DNA from: Antarcticirhabdus aurantiaca
GTDB taxonomy: Bacteria > Pseudomonadota > Alphaproteobacteria > Rhizobiales > Rhizobiaceae
NCBI RefSeq assembly: GCF_009765365.1
Contig: NZ_VTOM01000021.1
Coordinates: 1 to 64,000 of the forward strand
Length of the DNA: 64,000 nt
Reading direction: 5' to 3'
Notes under the pieces: generated by a model
What the model saw: only the letters and a program-made list of their open reading frames with translations
What the model was told of the DNA's origin: nothing
Database searches by the model: none
Shown here: positions 27,158 through 36,309 of the stretch, piece by piece
How positions within the stretch are numbered: the first letter of the stretch is position 1
Layout: every line of letters begins with the position of its first letter
Made by a program: the position numbers and the translations under genes

Positions 27158-27198
27158 GAACAGGTGAGCGGGAGCAAACGTTTCCCGCTCACCTGTTC
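27158..27198 (+). promoter_or_regulatory. 16-bp perfect inverted repeat in front of the TerB-like gene
   Basis: GAACAGGTGAGCGGGA (27158-27173) is perfectly complementary to 27183-27198 with a 9-base loop, ending 25 bases before the ATG at 27224. It could be the hemY-operon terminator, a 5'-leader structure affecting translation, or a protein operator. The strength and position make it more than chance. Confidence 0.5.
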
Positions 27199-27223
27199 CA
27201 CGCGTCACGTTTCGGACCGACCG

Positions 27224-27706
27224 ATGTTTGAGGCCGTCAAGGAGTTCCTGCGCACGCTGAGCGGCGAGGAGGGCGCCCGCGGCTTCGGCCGCGACGGCAA
27301 CGACGACCCGCGCGTGGCGGCCGCCGCGCTGCTCCACCACGTCGCCGAGGCCGACGGCGTCGTGTCCGGACCCGAGCGCGCCCGGCTGAAGCGGATGCTC
27401 GCGGAGGCCTACGGTCTCAGCGACACCGAGGCCGCCGCCGTGACCGCCGCGGGCGAGAAGGCCGACGCCGAGGCGGTCGACCTCTACCACTTCACCTCCG
27501 TCCTCCTGCGCCGGCTCTCGGCGGAGGAGCGGCTGGCCTTCGTCCAGCTCCTGTGGCGGGTGGCCTATGTCGACGGCGGCGTCCACGAGCTCGAGGACAA
27601 CATCGTCTGGCGCGTCTGCGAGCTCCTCGGCGTCTCCACCCGCGACCGGATGATCGCAAAGCGCAGCGCGGAAGACCGCCTCCGGGAACGAAGCGAAGGC
27701 GCATGA
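27224..27706 (+). CDS. TerB-like tellurite-resistance-family protein
   Basis: A 160-residue all-helical protein with a TerB/DjlA N-terminal-like domain. Typical features are AAAALLHHVAEADGVVSGPE, with its acidic metal-site residues, and the second acidic stretch LLWRVAYVDGGVHELED followed by NIVWRVCELLGVS. Proteins of this type bind divalent metal through the conserved acidic loops. Many short TerB proteins in Rhizobiales have no proven link to tellurite. I chose ATG 27224, 25 bases after a strong hairpin. The gene overlaps the next by 4 bp, the first of two such couplings in a three-gene unit. Confidence 0.85.
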   Translation: MFEAVKEFLRTLSGEEGARGFGRDGNDDPRVAAAALLHHVAEADGVVSGPERARLKRMLAEAYGLSDTEAAAVTAAGEKADAEAVDLYHFTSVLLRRLSAEERLAFVQLLWRVAYVDGGVHELEDNIVWRVCELLGVSTRDRMIAKRSAEDRLRERSEGA

Positions 27707-28500
27707 CGGACTCCCCTTTCGAGCCGCCGGACCACGACGCCGGGGAGGCACCCGTCGATCCCGTGCCCGGTCCGCCCCGCTACAGCCTGGAGGATCCCGG
27801 CGACGATCGTCCGGTCCTCGTGGTGCTGCATCAGGAAAGCTCGACGCCCGGCCGCGTGGGGCAGGTGCTCGCCCGGCACGGCGTTCCGCTCGATATCCGC
27901 CGTCCGGTGCTCGGCGACGCGCTGCCCGACACCCTCGACGCGCATCGCGGCGCCGTCGTCTTCGGCGGCCCGCCGAGCGCCAACGATCCCGACGCGCATC
28001 TCCGGGCGGAGGTCGACTGGATGGCGGTGCCCTTGACGGAGAACCGTCCGTTTCTCGGCATCTGCCTCGGCGCGCAGATGCTGGTGAAGCATCTCGGCGG
28101 CACGGTCGGCCCGCGCCCCGACGGGCTCGTCGAGGTCGGCTACTACCCGATCCGCGCCACGCCGGCAGGCCGGCGCCTCGTGCCGCATTGGCCGGAGATG
28201 GTCTATCAGTGGCACCGCGAGGGCTTCGATCTGCCGCGCGGGGCGACGCTTCTCGCCGAAGGCGACTGGTACCCGAACCAGGCCTTTGCCTACGGCGACA
28301 ACGCCTTCGGCATCCAGTTCCACGCCGAGCTGACGCTCGCCATGATGCACCGCTGGACCGTGCGCGGCCACGAGCGGTTGACGCTGCCGGGCGCGCAGGG
28401 GCGGCGCCAGCACTTCGACGGCCGCGCCGTCTACGACGCGCCGGTGCTGCGCTGGCTGGAGGAGTTCCTCGCGCGCATCTTCGGGCGGCGCGTGTCGTGA
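27703..28500 (+). CDS. Class I glutamine amidotransferase (GMP-synthase-like)
   Basis: A free-standing class I glutamine amidotransferase of 265 residues. The nucleophile elbow [10 protein letters not shown] gives Cys121, and the catalytic His207 and Glu209 lie in GIQFHAEL. A 35-residue acidic, proline-rich extension precedes the domain. [10 protein letters not shown] is the family's oxyanion-side loop. Free-standing members often hydrolyse gamma-glutamyl compounds or serve unknown synthetases. ATG 27703 overlaps the TerB-like stop by 4 bp, and its own stop overlaps the HAD start, so the three products are probably co-made. Confidence 0.9.
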   Translation: MTDSPFEPPDHDAGEAPVDPVPGPPRYSLEDPGDDRPVLVVLHQESSTPGRVGQVLARHGVPLDIRRPVLGDALPDTLDAHRGAVVFGGPPSANDPDAHLRAEVDWMAVPLTENRPFLGICLGAQMLVKHLGGTVGPRPDGLVEVGYYPIRATPAGRRLVPHWPEMVYQWHREGFDLPRGATLLAEGDWYPNQAFAYGDNAFGIQFHAELTLAMMHRWTVRGHERLTLPGAQGRRQHFDGRAVYDAPVLRWLEEFLARIFGRRVS

Positions 28501-29204
28501 CCCGCCGCGTCACCACGGTCGGCTTCGACGCCGACGACACGCTCTGGCAGAACCAGACGCATTTCGACGCCGCCGAGGAGCGCTTCGTCGCGGCGCTGGA
28601 GCGCCACGCGCCGGCCGATCTCGTCGCGACGCGCCTCCACGCGGCCGAGCGGCGCAACCTGCCGCTCTACGGCTTCGGGGTGAAGGGCTTCATCCTGTCG
28701 ATGATCGAGACGGCGGTGGAGATCCTCGGCGAGCGCACGCCTCACGCGCTGGTGGCCGAGCTTCTCGCCACGGGCCGCTCGATGCTCGATCATCCCGTCG
28801 AGCTCCTGCCGCACGCCCGGGAGGCGGTGGAAGCGCTGCGGGGCGCCGGGGGCGTGCGCCTCCTTCTCGTCACCAAGGGCGACCTTTTCCACCAGGAGCG
28901 CAAGCTCGAAGCCTCGGGCCTCGCCGATCTGTTCGACGGCGTCGAGATCGTCAGCGACAAGACGGCGCGCACCTATGCCCGGATTTTCACCGCCCACGGC
29001 GACGGGGCGGAGCGCGCCCTCATGGTCGGCAACTCGCTGAAGTCCGACGTCCTTCCCGCGCTCGAGGCCGGCGCCTTCGCCGTCCACGTGCCGCACGAGC
29101 GGCTCTGGGCCTTCGAGGCGGCCGAGGAGCCGACCGGCCACGCCCGCTTCCGGCTGATCCCCGATCTCGGCCACCTGCCCGGCATCCTCGCCGAGATCGG
29201 CTGA
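28497..29204 (+). CDS. HAD-family hydrolase
   Basis: Haloacid-dehalogenase-like phosphatase of 235 residues. Motif I is GFDADDTLW (nucleophile Asp11, general acid Asp13), motif II is LLVTKG, and motif IV is [12 protein letters not shown]. An alpha-helical cap lies between motifs I and II. The start at GTG 28497 overlaps the amidotransferase stop by 4 bp. Length and cap type suggest a small phosphate monoester as substrate, but it cannot be named. The gene is convergent with the following MFS gene at a 5-bp distance. Confidence 0.9.
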   Translation: MTRRVTTVGFDADDTLWQNQTHFDAAEERFVAALERHAPADLVATRLHAAERRNLPLYGFGVKGFILSMIETAVEILGERTPHALVAELLATGRSMLDHPVELLPHAREAVEALRGAGGVRLLLVTKGDLFHQERKLEASGLADLFDGVEIVSDKTARTYARIFTAHGDGAERALMVGNSLKSDVLPALEAGAFAVHVPHERLWAFEAAEEPTGHARFRLIPDLGHLPGILAEIG

Positions 29205-29209
29205 CCCCC

Positions 29210-30511
29210 TTATTCCGGCGCGGCGAGCCGCCGGACGCGGCGCAGCTGCGGGAACATCCAGGCCCAGAGTCCGGCGACGCCCATCGTCAGCGCGCCGCCC
29301 ACCGCCACGGCCGGCACCACGCCGATAAAGAAGGCCATGACGCCGGCGCGGAACTCGCCCAGCTCGTTGGAGGCACCGACGAAGAGGAGGTTGACGGCGT
29401 TCACCCGCCCACGCACCTCGTCCGGCGTCCAGAGCTGGATCAGCGTTTCGCGCACATAGACCGAGATCATGTCCGTCGCGCCCATCAGCGCGAGCGCCAG
29501 GATCGACAGCCACGGCGCGGTCGACAGGCCGAACACCACCGTGAAGGCGCCGAACAGCGCGACGAAGCCGAACATCACGATCCCCGCATGGTCGCGCACG
29601 GGATGGGCCGCGAGCCAGGCCGCCATGGCGAGCGAGCCGACGCCGGGCGCCGCGCGCAGCAGTCCGAGGCCGAACTCGCCGACATGGAGGACGTCGCGCG
29701 CATAGGCCGGAAGCAGGGCCACCGCGCCGCCGAGCAGAACCGCGAAGAGGTCGAGCGTCACCGCGCCGAGCACCACCGGCTGTCGGCGGATGAAGCGGAA
29801 GCCGGCAGCGACCGTTTCCAGCGTCACCGGCTCGGGCGCGGCTCCTTCCGCGGCGACCTCCGCGTCGCGGGCCGTGCGGCCGATCATCAAGGCGAGAACG
29901 GCGCCCGCGACGAACAGGACGAAGCCGGTGGCATAGGCCGTCTCGGCGGCGTGGCCGTAGAGGAGGCCGCCCGCGACCGGCCCGACGATGGTCGCGATCT
30001 GCCAGGAGGAGGAGTTCCAGGCGACTGCGTTGGCGAGCTCGTCGCGCGTGACGAGGTTGACGACGAGCGACTGCGAGGCCGGTCCGAAGAAGGCGCGAGC
30101 GGCGCCGATCCCGACGAGCACGACGAAGACCGGCACCGGCGAAACGAGCCCGTGGATCGTCAGGAGGAGGAGCGCCAGGGCGCCGACGCCTTCCAGCGCG
30201 CTGGAGCCCGCCATGATCAGCCGGCGCGACCAGCGGTCGGCCGCCGCCCCGGTGAACAGGAACAGCGCCAGAGAGGGCAGGAACTGGCAGAGGCCGACGA
30301 TGCCGAGGTCGAGCGTCGATCGCGTCAGGTCGTAGATCTGCCAGCCCACCGCCGTCACCACGATCTGGACAGCGAAGGAGGAGGCGAAGCGGGCGAGCCA
30401 ATAAGCGCGGAAGCGGGGATTGCGGAAGGCTGCGAACCGGTCGTCCACCGGAACGGGCGAGGCGCCGCCGCCCGGCGCGGAGCCGGTCCGCTCGTCGATG
30501 ATGTCGTTCAA
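29210..30511 (-). CDS. MFS transporter (EntS-like)
   Basis: Major facilitator protein of about 433 residues with twelve predicted helices (family MFS_3/EntS-like exporters). A short polar N-terminus leads to [19 protein letters not shown]. The MFS loop signature is [13 protein letters not shown], and [20 protein letters not shown] is typical of the family. The start is uncertain. TTG 30511 (L-N-D-I-I-D-E) fits best; the frame stays open far upstream only by GC bias and runs antisense to a chemoreceptor gene. Unlike the MFS protein at 9434 it lacks a C-terminal soluble domain. The substrate is unknown. Confidence 0.85.
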   Translation of the reverse strand: MNDIIDERTGSAPGGGASPVPVDDRFAAFRNPRFRAYWLARFASSFAVQIVVTAVGWQIYDLTRSTLDLGIVGLCQFLPSLALFLFTGAAADRWSRRLIMAGSSALEGVGALALLLLTIHGLVSPVPVFVVLVGIGAARAFFGPASQSLVVNLVTRDELANAVAWNSSSWQIATIVGPVAGGLLYGHAAETAYATGFVLFVAGAVLALMIGRTARDAEVAAEGAAPEPVTLETVAAGFRFIRRQPVVLGAVTLDLFAVLLGGAVALLPAYARDVLHVGEFGLGLLRAAPGVGSLAMAAWLAAHPVRDHAGIVMFGFVALFGAFTVVFGLSTAPWLSILALALMGATDMISVYVRETLIQLWTPDEVRGRVNAVNLLFVGASNELGEFRAGVMAFFIGVVPAVAVGGALTMGVAGLWAWMFPQLRRVRRLAAPE

Positions 30512-30724
30512 GGCGAAGGAACTCCGAAGGATCGGACCGCCGCGGCGCGGCACGGGCGAGGGCGGAGCGGCGAGCACAGGCGCAGCGTGGGCCGTCGAAG
30601 TCAAGGCCGGGCGGCGGCTTGGGGGTGCCGGCCAGCCCGGCGCAAGCCGTTTGAACGATGGATGGCTACACGTGCGGCTGCGACGTGTGCCGCGGGCAAC
30701 CTCCTGTTTCGAGGACCGGTTCGG

Positions 30725-32821
30725 ATGCGCATGACCATCAAGGCGAAGCTCGCGGTGGCCTTCGCCGTCGTCCTGCTGCTCTTGGGCCTTGCCGGCTATG
30801 CCGGGACCGCCGCCTTGTCGCGGTCCAATGCCGGCATGATGGCATTCTCCCAAGGGCCCTTCGTCCAGGTCGAGAACGGCCTCTCGCTGCAGCTGCATCT
30901 CGCCGACATCCGGCGGATCCTCCTGCGCATCCTCGTCACCAGCGACCCGCAGGAAACGGCGCAGCTGAAGGACGAGATGAACGCGGCCTGGAGCGGCTTC
31001 GACAGAAGCCTCGCCGCTCTGTCCGGCCTCGTGGGCGGCCAGGATCAGGCCCTGTTCTCCGAGGTCCAGTCGCTCGCCGGCGAGGTCAAGACGGTTTTCG
31101 GCGAGGCGATGGAGCTCGCCGACAATTCGGACGCGCTCGCCGGCAGCAACGCCATGATCGCGACCGCGCCGGGCGCCGCCGCCGTCACCGACGCCGCCGG
31201 CCGGTTGCGGGCGGGCCTGGTGTCGGCTGCCGGACCCGAAGCCGCCACGGTCCTCCAGCAGCTCTCGGACGTCGAGATGGGCGCCATGATGATGCGTCTC
31301 CACGCCGTCGCCGCCGTGGTGAGCGTGACGGACACGGACATCGAGCGCGCGAATGCGCGCCTGACGGCGGCGTCGGAGAAGGCGAAGAAGAGCCTCGCCG
31401 CCTTTGCGGCCAGCGCCGTCGGGCAGCGCCGCGCCGACGGCGTCGCCGCGCTCCGGACGGCCTGGGACAAGCTGGAAGCGGAGGCGCGCGAGCAGCGCGA
31501 CTACGGCCAGAACAATTATTACGGCCGGATCACGGAGATCAACCGAACGAAGCTCGGACCCCTGTCGGACGAGCTGAACGCGCGCCTCGACCAGGTGACG
31601 GCCGCCGCTCGCGAGGCCGGCTCGGCGGCGGTCGCCCAGTCGGCGACGAGCTTCGAGACGACGCGCTGGATGTTGATCGCCCTCGTTGCCGGCTCGCTCG
31701 TCTTCGGCGCGGCGGCGGCGACCTGGATCGCCCTGTCGATCGGCCGCGGCCTGACCCGCGCGGTCCGGTTCGCCGACGCGATCGGTGCGGGCGACGTGTC
31801 GCAGCGGGTGGATGCGAAGGCGCGCGACGAGATCGGCGACCTCCTGCGCTCGATGAACGCCATGAGCGGCAAGCTGTCCCAGATCGTGTCCGACGTTCTC
31901 GGCTCCGCCGCCCAGGTGGCGTCGGGCTCGCGCCAGTCGGCCCAGGCCGCCGAGCAGCTCTCCTCCGGCTCGACCGAGCAGGCGGCGGCGTCGGAAGAAA
32001 CCTCGGCCGCGATCGAGGAGATGACCGCGAACGTGCGCCAGAACGCCGAGAACGCCGCCCAGGCCGAGACCGTCGCCACCCAGGCCGCGGCGAGCGCCGA
32101 GAAGAGCCGGCAGGCGATCACAGGCTCGCTGGAAGCCATGCGCTCGATCGCCGAGAAGGTGCGCGTCGTCCAGGAGATCGCCCGCCAGACCGATCTCCTG
32201 GCCCTCAACGCCGCCATCGAGGCGGCGCGGGCCGGCACCCACGGCAAGGGCTTCGCGGTCGTCGCCTCGGAGGTGAGGAAGCTCGCCGAGCGCAGCCAGC
32301 AGGCGGCGTCCGAGATCGGCGAGCTGTCCGCGACGACGCTGAGCGTCTCGGAAGAGGCCGGCCGTCAGTTCGACGCTCTCCTGCCCGACATCCGCCGGAC
32401 GGCCGAGCTGGTGGGCGAGATCTCGGCGGCCTGCCGCGAGCAGTCGATCGGCATCGAGCAGATCAACCAGTCGATCGTGCAGCTCGACCAGGTGACGCAG
32501 GCGAACGCCGGCGCGGCGAACGAGATGACGGCGACGGCCGAAGCGCTCTCCGGCGAGGCCTCCAACCTCAACGAGCGCGCCGGCTTCTTCAAGCTCGACG
32601 CGGGGGCGCGGGCCCAGGCCATCGGCCGGATGGACGCGCGCGCGGCCGACGAGGCGCCCGCGGCGGCCGCTGCGCAGGATCCCGGCCTCGGCATTCGCGC
32701 CCTGCAGGCCCGGGCGCAGGGCTTTGCCGCCCGGCCGGCATCGGGCCGCCCTGCCGCCGGACAGGGTGGCACGGCCCTCGACCTCGATGGCGAAGCCGGC
32801 TTCGAGCGTCTCAGCGGCTGA
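30725..32821 (+). CDS. Methyl-accepting chemotaxis protein (second paralogue)
   Basis: Chemoreceptor of 698 residues, nearly the same length and layout as the one at 623-2722. It has a membrane helix at about 5-25, a helical periplasmic sensor of about 285 residues with a different ligand region, a second helix near 312-335, HAMP, and the signalling coiled coil with the tip [17 protein letters not shown]. Both share the stretch [20 protein letters not shown] and the tail FE-R-L-S-G. The sequence is most alike after the second membrane helix, which fits duplication followed by sensor divergence. It starts at ATG 30725. No chemotaxis kinase genes adjoin it. Confidence 0.93.
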   Translation: MRMTIKAKLAVAFAVVLLLLGLAGYAGTAALSRSNAGMMAFSQGPFVQVENGLSLQLHLADIRRILLRILVTSDPQETAQLKDEMNAAWSGFDRSLAALSGLVGGQDQALFSEVQSLAGEVKTVFGEAMELADNSDALAGSNAMIATAPGAAAVTDAAGRLRAGLVSAAGPEAATVLQQLSDVEMGAMMMRLHAVAAVVSVTDTDIERANARLTAASEKAKKSLAAFAASAVGQRRADGVAALRTAWDKLEAEAREQRDYGQNNYYGRITEINRTKLGPLSDELNARLDQVTAAAREAGSAAVAQSATSFETTRWMLIALVAGSLVFGAAAATWIALSIGRGLTRAVRFADAIGAGDVSQRVDAKARDEIGDLLRSMNAMSGKLSQIVSDVLGSAAQVASGSRQSAQAAEQLSSGSTEQAAASEETSAAIEEMTANVRQNAENAAQAETVATQAAASAEKSRQAITGSLEAMRSIAEKVRVVQEIARQTDLLALNAAIEAARAGTHGKGFAVVASEVRKLAERSQQAASEIGELSATTLSVSEEAGRQFDALLPDIRRTAELVGEISAACREQSIGIEQINQSIVQLDQVTQANAGAANEMTATAEALSGEASNLNERAGFFKLDAGARAQAIGRMDARAADEAPAAAAAQDPGLGIRALQARAQGFAARPASGRPAAGQGGTALDLDGEAGFERLSG

Positions 32822-32856
32822 GTGGGTCGCGCACCGGCGACCGCCGAATGGCCCCG

Positions 32857-32888
32857 CCGCGCTTCCACGTCGCGGAAGTTTCGCGCGG
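32857..32888 (+). terminator. Imperfect hairpin after the second chemoreceptor gene
   Basis: CCGCGC plus TTCC (32857-32866) pair with GGAA (32874-32877) and GCGCGG (32883-32888), leaving a 5-base bulge. It lies 35 bases after the stop. Weak terminator candidate. Confidence 0.3.
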
Positions 32889-32980
32889 GTCCGTCAGGGC
32901 GGGAGAAGAATGGCTTTCCCGATCACGTCGACAGAAGGAAATGCTGTTTCTCTACTGTTCCGATAGAATGATGGAATCCT

Positions 32981-33562
32981 ATGTCGGCTGTAACGATGCT
33001 GACGAGGATGGGCTGGATGACCGCGATTGCCGGACGGGCCGAGACCGACGCTCCCGCGTTGATCGGAGCCGTGAGAAACGCGGAGCCGGGTGCCGGCCTG
33101 CGCCTGGCCATGCGCCGCCTCGTGGGCGGCGTGTCGGTGGTGACCGCCGGCCGCGGCGACGAGCGCACGGGCGCGACGGTCACCTCGGCCCAGTCGCTGT
33201 CGCTCGATCCCGAGACCATGGTGGTCTCGATCAACAAGACCTCCTCCACCTGGCCCGTGATCGCTCGCAGCCGCGCCTTCTGCGTCAACATCCTGGCGGC
33301 CGAACAGCAGGCGGTCGCCGACCGCTTCGCCGGTCGCGGCGGCCTCAAGGGCGCCGCGCGCTACGAGGGGGCGTCCTGGTACGAGCTCGTCACCGGGTCT
33401 GCGGCGCTCCACGGCGCGCTCGCCGCCATCGACTGCGAGGTCGCGACGATCGTGGAACACGGCAGTCACGCGCTGATCCTCGGCGCGGTCCGGGCCGTGG
33501 TGCTCGGCGAGCCGGGAGCCGCCCTCGTTTATGCCGACGGGCGCTACGGCACCCACGGCTGA
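32981..33562 (+). CDS. Flavin reductase domain protein
   Basis: A 193-residue protein of the flavin-reductase-like FMN-binding split barrel (HpaC/ActVB family). It would reduce FMN or FAD with NAD(P)H for a partner monooxygenase. Family blocks are MRRLVGGVSVVTAG, GATVTSAQSLSLDPETMVVS, a STWPVIARSRAFCVNILA stretch and YADGRYGTHG at the C-terminus. The open frame starts at ATG 32981; ATG 33017 (MTAIAGRAE) is an alternative. No monooxygenase gene is nearby, so the partner is unknown. The 159 bp upstream include an AT-richer patch (about 32940-32980) suitable for a promoter. Confidence 0.88.
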   Translation: MSAVTMLTRMGWMTAIAGRAETDAPALIGAVRNAEPGAGLRLAMRRLVGGVSVVTAGRGDERTGATVTSAQSLSLDPETMVVSINKTSSTWPVIARSRAFCVNILAAEQQAVADRFAGRGGLKGAARYEGASWYELVTGSAALHGALAAIDCEVATIVEHGSHALILGAVRAVVLGEPGAALVYADGRYGTHG

Positions 33563-33625
33563 GCGGAGCAAGGCCGCGGGCGTGCTTCGGTCCCGCCTCC
33601 CGAGCGGCCGTCCGATGAAACCGAT

Positions 33626-33671
33626 CGGCGCGCGTCACGCAACGCGCGCGCCATAGGCCGGAAACACCGGC
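33626..33671 (+). terminator. Tandem GC hairpins after the flavin reductase gene
   Basis: An 8-bp stem (33626-33633 with 33644-33651) is followed by a 6-bp GGCCGG/CCGGCC stem (33655-33660 with 33666-33671). They lie 63-110 bases after the stop. Neither has a T-run. Possible transcript end. Confidence 0.35.
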
Positions 33672-33756
33672 CGCCTAACCCTCCGACCAACAAGGCGAAT
33701 CCGCACCGTCCAAGCTCGGGCGGGCGAGAAGCACGCCAGGGCCGGAGTGTTCCGCA

Positions 33757-34620
33757 GTGAGTTCCTTTCCGATCGACCCCCATCTGGCGCTCGACCTCGG
33801 CGCCAGCGCCGCGCTGCTCGGCGTCGTCGCGCTGGCGCGCCGGCTCCTGGCCGTCCGCATCGCGGCGCGGGCGGGGCCTGCGGCAGGCGGCGCGCCGCTC
33901 CCGCTGATGCGCCTTCGCCTCGGCTGCGGGCTCGTTTTTCTTCTCGGCTTCGTTTTGATCTGGTTCGACGAGCTCCAGTCGCTGCTCTGGTCGTTCACCG
34001 CCGTCGCTGCAGCCTTCGTGATCGCCACGAAGGAACTGATCCAATGCGTCACGGGCGCGCTGATGCGGGCGGCGGGCGGCAGCTTCCGCGTCGGCGACGT
34101 CGTCGAGATCGACGGCGTCTACGGCCGGATCGTCGCGCACGGCCTTCTCGCGACCACGATCGCGGAGATGGAGAAGGGCTCGTCGGGCGGACGCCTGACG
34201 GGCCGGCGCATCGTCGTGCCCAACAGCCGCCTCTTCGCCGCCGACCTGCGCGTTGCCGAGGAAGCGGGCGCGGCGCTTTCGCCGCTCAGCTTCCACCTCG
34301 TGATCGACCCGCACGTCTCGACCCAGAAAACGGTCGCCTTCCTCGAAGCCGCGCTTCAGCGCTTCTGCGAGCCCTTCTCGGCCGCGCGCGAGGCGATGAA
34401 CGGCGCGCCGCCCCTCGTCACCCTCGAAACGACGGAGCTTGGACGGGTGCGCCTCGACGTGAGTTGCCTCGTGCCGCCGCCGGAGGCCGTCGCCTTCGAG
34501 CGGGAGATCAAGATGGAAGTGCTGGAATGGCTCTGGGCGCAGGCCCAGGCGCGTCAGATGCGCCCGGCCGGCGAGGCGCGCTTCGTGGCCGTCAACGACC
34601 GCCCGGCTCGGGCGGCCTGA
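33757..34620 (+). CDS. Small-conductance mechanosensitive channel family protein
   Basis: MscS-family membrane protein of 287 residues. Two or three membrane helices (about 14-35, 50-70 and 72-100) are followed by the MscS beta domain with FRVGDVVEIDGVYGRIVAHG and RRIVVPNSRLFAADLR. The pore-lining helix reads TKELIQCVTGALMRAAGG, less glycine/alanine-regular than in E. coli MscS. It starts at GTG 33757 with GGAG nine bases upstream. Family members gate on membrane tension to release solutes at hypo-osmotic shock. It is monocistronic, with a strong hairpin 37 bases after the stop. Confidence 0.87.
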   Translation: MSSFPIDPHLALDLGASAALLGVVALARRLLAVRIAARAGPAAGGAPLPLMRLRLGCGLVFLLGFVLIWFDELQSLLWSFTAVAAAFVIATKELIQCVTGALMRAAGGSFRVGDVVEIDGVYGRIVAHGLLATTIAEMEKGSSGGRLTGRRIVVPNSRLFAADLRVAEEAGAALSPLSFHLVIDPHVSTQKTVAFLEAALQRFCEPFSAAREAMNGAPPLVTLETTELGRVRLDVSCLVPPPEAVAFEREIKMEVLEWLWAQAQARQMRPAGEARFVAVNDRPARAA

Positions 34621-34657
34621 GCCGTTCGTCGCCTCGATGCGTGGGGACGCGAAACGT

Positions 34658-34704
34658 TCGAACCGGCGGGGCGGCCGTTGGGAGCAGCCGCTCCGCCGGT
34701 TCGA
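34658..34704 (+). terminator. 17-bp hairpin after the MscS-family gene
   Basis: Positions 34658-34674 pair with 34688-34704 over 17 bp with a single G-U, closing a 13-base loop. No T-run follows. It is probably the mscS transcript end or a 3' stability element. Confidence 0.5.
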
Positions 34705-34844
34705 GGCGTGGACCCGGAAGACGGCGGAACCGCCACAGGCTCTTCCGCTCGCTTCGCAGCGTCAGGAGGCCACGAGAGCGACGACGGCGCATCCCCCATT
34801 CAGGGGAGGCACGAAATCGCTGACAAACAAATATTAACCAAACC

Positions 34845-34870
34845 GGAACTTTTGCCACCGGCCCCTCGTT
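34845..34870 (+). promoter_or_regulatory. EcfG-type general-stress promoter
   Basis: GGAAC (34845-34849), a 17-base spacer, then CGTT (34867-34870) exactly matches the alphaproteobacterial EcfG consensus GGAAC-N16/17-CGTT. It lies 35 bases before the ATG of the 56-residue protein. The preceding 30 bases are unusually AT-rich (ACAAACAAATATTAACCAAA). Confidence 0.72.
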
Positions 34871-34905
34871 TGCAACCGATCATCGAGAGGAAGGGGAACG
34901 GACTG

Positions 34906-35076
34906 ATGCGGACGTCCGAAATCGTGCGGGCTCTCGAAGCCGGATTGATCACGGCCACCGAAGCGGTGGAACAAGCCATGGCGGACAGCCTCGACGATCT
35001 CTACGAAAGGGCCGCGAGCGAGACGCCGACCTGGGGACGGGCGGCGGATCAGGCCCGGTTGCCGCTGCGGCGCTGA
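34906..35076 (+). CDS. 56-residue protein, probably general-stress induced
   Basis: A small soluble acidic-N-terminal protein (MRTSEIVRALEAGLITATEA, then VEQAMADSLDDLYERAASE) predicted to be mostly helical, with a basic tail ending PLRR. I do not recognise a family. The case for a real gene is strong: a very good ribosome site (GAGGAAGGGG region, about 34886-34896) and a perfect EcfG-type promoter 35 bases upstream. A short 5' leader and a stop 12 bp before the convergent DUF2161 gene also fit. By analogy with other small EcfG targets it may act in the general stress response, which is inference. Confidence 0.75.
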   Translation: MRTSEIVRALEAGLITATEAVEQAMADSLDDLYERAASETPTWGRAADQARLPLRR

Positions 35077-35088
35077 CGGCCGCAGGCA

Positions 35089-35775
35089 TCAGCCTCCAGC
35101 GTCGTCGTAGCGTGCGAGGGCCGCGACTCCGGCTGCGGTGATCTCGTAGCGCCCGCGTTCGATCCGGACGAACCAGCCGTACACGTTACGCTGGAGGATC
35201 GCGGCGGCACGCGGGCTCGCGGCGGCGAGGTCGCGCGGGGCGAGCTGCCCTGCGGCCTGCAGCATGCGGGCGCAGGCGATCGCCTCCTGGCGGTAGGCCG
35301 TCATCACCGGCACGCGCGAACCTCCGCCGACCGCGGGATCGCCCCGGCGGCGGCGATGCTCGGCGACCAGCCGCGAGCGTCGGCGCGGATCGCGCCGGGG
35401 CATCGGCGCGTCGGGGCCGAGAAGAACATGGACCCGGTCCGCAGCGTCGACGCCGAGAAGGCCGAAGCCGAGGCGGCGGCAGAGCCCGCGAAAGCGCGCG
35501 TCGCTTTCGCGCCCCTTGCCGCGCGGGCTCAGCCGGGCGGCGAGCCAGACCTCGTCGCAGGCCGTCGCACGGTCGACGCCCTGAAGCACCAGCTCGAGGT
35601 TGAAGGCGCGCTTCAGCTCGCAGATCACGACCACGGGCGGCTCACCGGCCGAGAGCGCGAGAAGGTCGCAGCCCCCGACCTCGCCTTTCACCTCGAAGCC
35701 CAGCCTCTCCAGGAAGCGCTTGACCGGCGCGTAGAGGCTGGTCTCGGGCGCCACGGCAAGCGGGGGTGCCTTCAT
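35089..35775 (-). CDS. DUF2161 protein, putative PD-(D/E)XK phosphodiesterase
   Basis: A 228-residue protein of the DUF2161 family. The nuclease-like core is visible as GGCDLLALSAGEPPVVVICE followed by LKR, giving the D...ExK signature of PD-(D/E)XK enzymes near residues 35-54. A C-terminal winged-helix-like part (GWFVRIERGRYEITAAGVAAL) could bind DNA. The biological role is unknown: the family is widespread in Rhizobiales as a single gene with no phage or restriction context. It is convergent with the 56-residue protein gene. Confidence 0.82.
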   Translation of the reverse strand: MKAPPLAVAPETSLYAPVKRFLERLGFEVKGEVGGCDLLALSAGEPPVVVICELKRAFNLELVLQGVDRATACDEVWLAARLSPRGKGRESDARFRGLCRRLGFGLLGVDAADRVHVLLGPDAPMPRRDPRRRSRLVAEHRRRRGDPAVGGGSRVPVMTAYRQEAIACARMLQAAGQLAPRDLAAASPRAAAILQRNVYGWFVRIERGRYEITAAGVAALARYDDAGG

Positions 35776-35895
35776 CGGCCGTCACCTGACCGAAACGTCG
35801 CGGCGGAGCGTCGCGCCCGCTCGTCCGGCGTCCTGTCCCATCCGCGATGCGCGGCGCGGACGGGGATCGGCGATGCCTTCATCGATCCGGCCGTT

Positions 35896-36234
35896 TCACC
35901 ATTTGAAGATCAGCGCGGCCCCGCAGGCGATGAGGGCGAAGCCGGCGAGGTGGTTCCAGCCGAGCGACTCCTTGAGGAACAGGACCGAGAAGCCGGCGAA
36001 GACGACGAGGGTGATCACCTCCTGCATCGTCTTCAACTGAGCCGCGGAATAGACCTCGTGACCGATGCGGTTCGCCGGCACGGCGAGGCAGTATTCCAGG
36101 AGGGCGATGCCCCAGGACACGAGCACCACGATCCAGAGCGGCGCGGTCGGATAGCGCAGATGCCCGTACCAGGCGAAGGTCATGAAGACGTTGGACGCGA
36201 TCAGCATGACCACGGGCGCGACGTAGGGCGACAT
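35896..36234 (-). CDS. DUF486 / DMT-superfamily small membrane protein
   Basis: A 112-residue inner-membrane protein with four predicted helices (DMT superfamily, DUF486). The family start SPYVAPVVMLIASNVFMTFA and the following WYGHL are clear, as are VLVSWGIALLEYCLAVPANR and QLKTMQEVITLVVFAGFS. I prefer ATG 36234, giving the usual length, over 36276, which adds a non-family N-terminus. No substrate is known. It is downstream of the kai-associated kinase on the same strand, 75 bp apart, and may or may not be in that operon. Confidence 0.88.
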   Translation of the reverse strand: MSPYVAPVVMLIASNVFMTFAWYGHLRYPTAPLWIVVLVSWGIALLEYCLAVPANRIGHEVYSAAQLKTMQEVITLVVFAGFSVLFLKESLGWNHLAGFALIACGAALIFKW

Positions 36235-36309
36235 GGCGGGTTCTCGAAACCAAGGACGAAAGGGGAAAAAAGACATGGGCGGCGCGCCGAGGCGAGCGCC
36301 GCCTTCAGG

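Noticed and set aside
27224-27706. True tellurite-resistance operon
   Set aside because: Only a TerB-like domain is present, with no TerC/D/E/Z. The neighbours are an amidotransferase and a phosphatase.
23858-28657. Minus-strand open frame of 1599 codons opposite mic60, hemY and the TerB-like gene
   Set aside because: It is antisense to well-supported genes. The Arg/Gly/Leu-rich translation has no domain and reflects the third-position GC bias of the real genes.
29588-30724. N-terminal extension of the second chemoreceptor
   Set aside because: It is antisense to the MFS gene. ATG 30725 gives the same N-terminus as the paralogous receptor.
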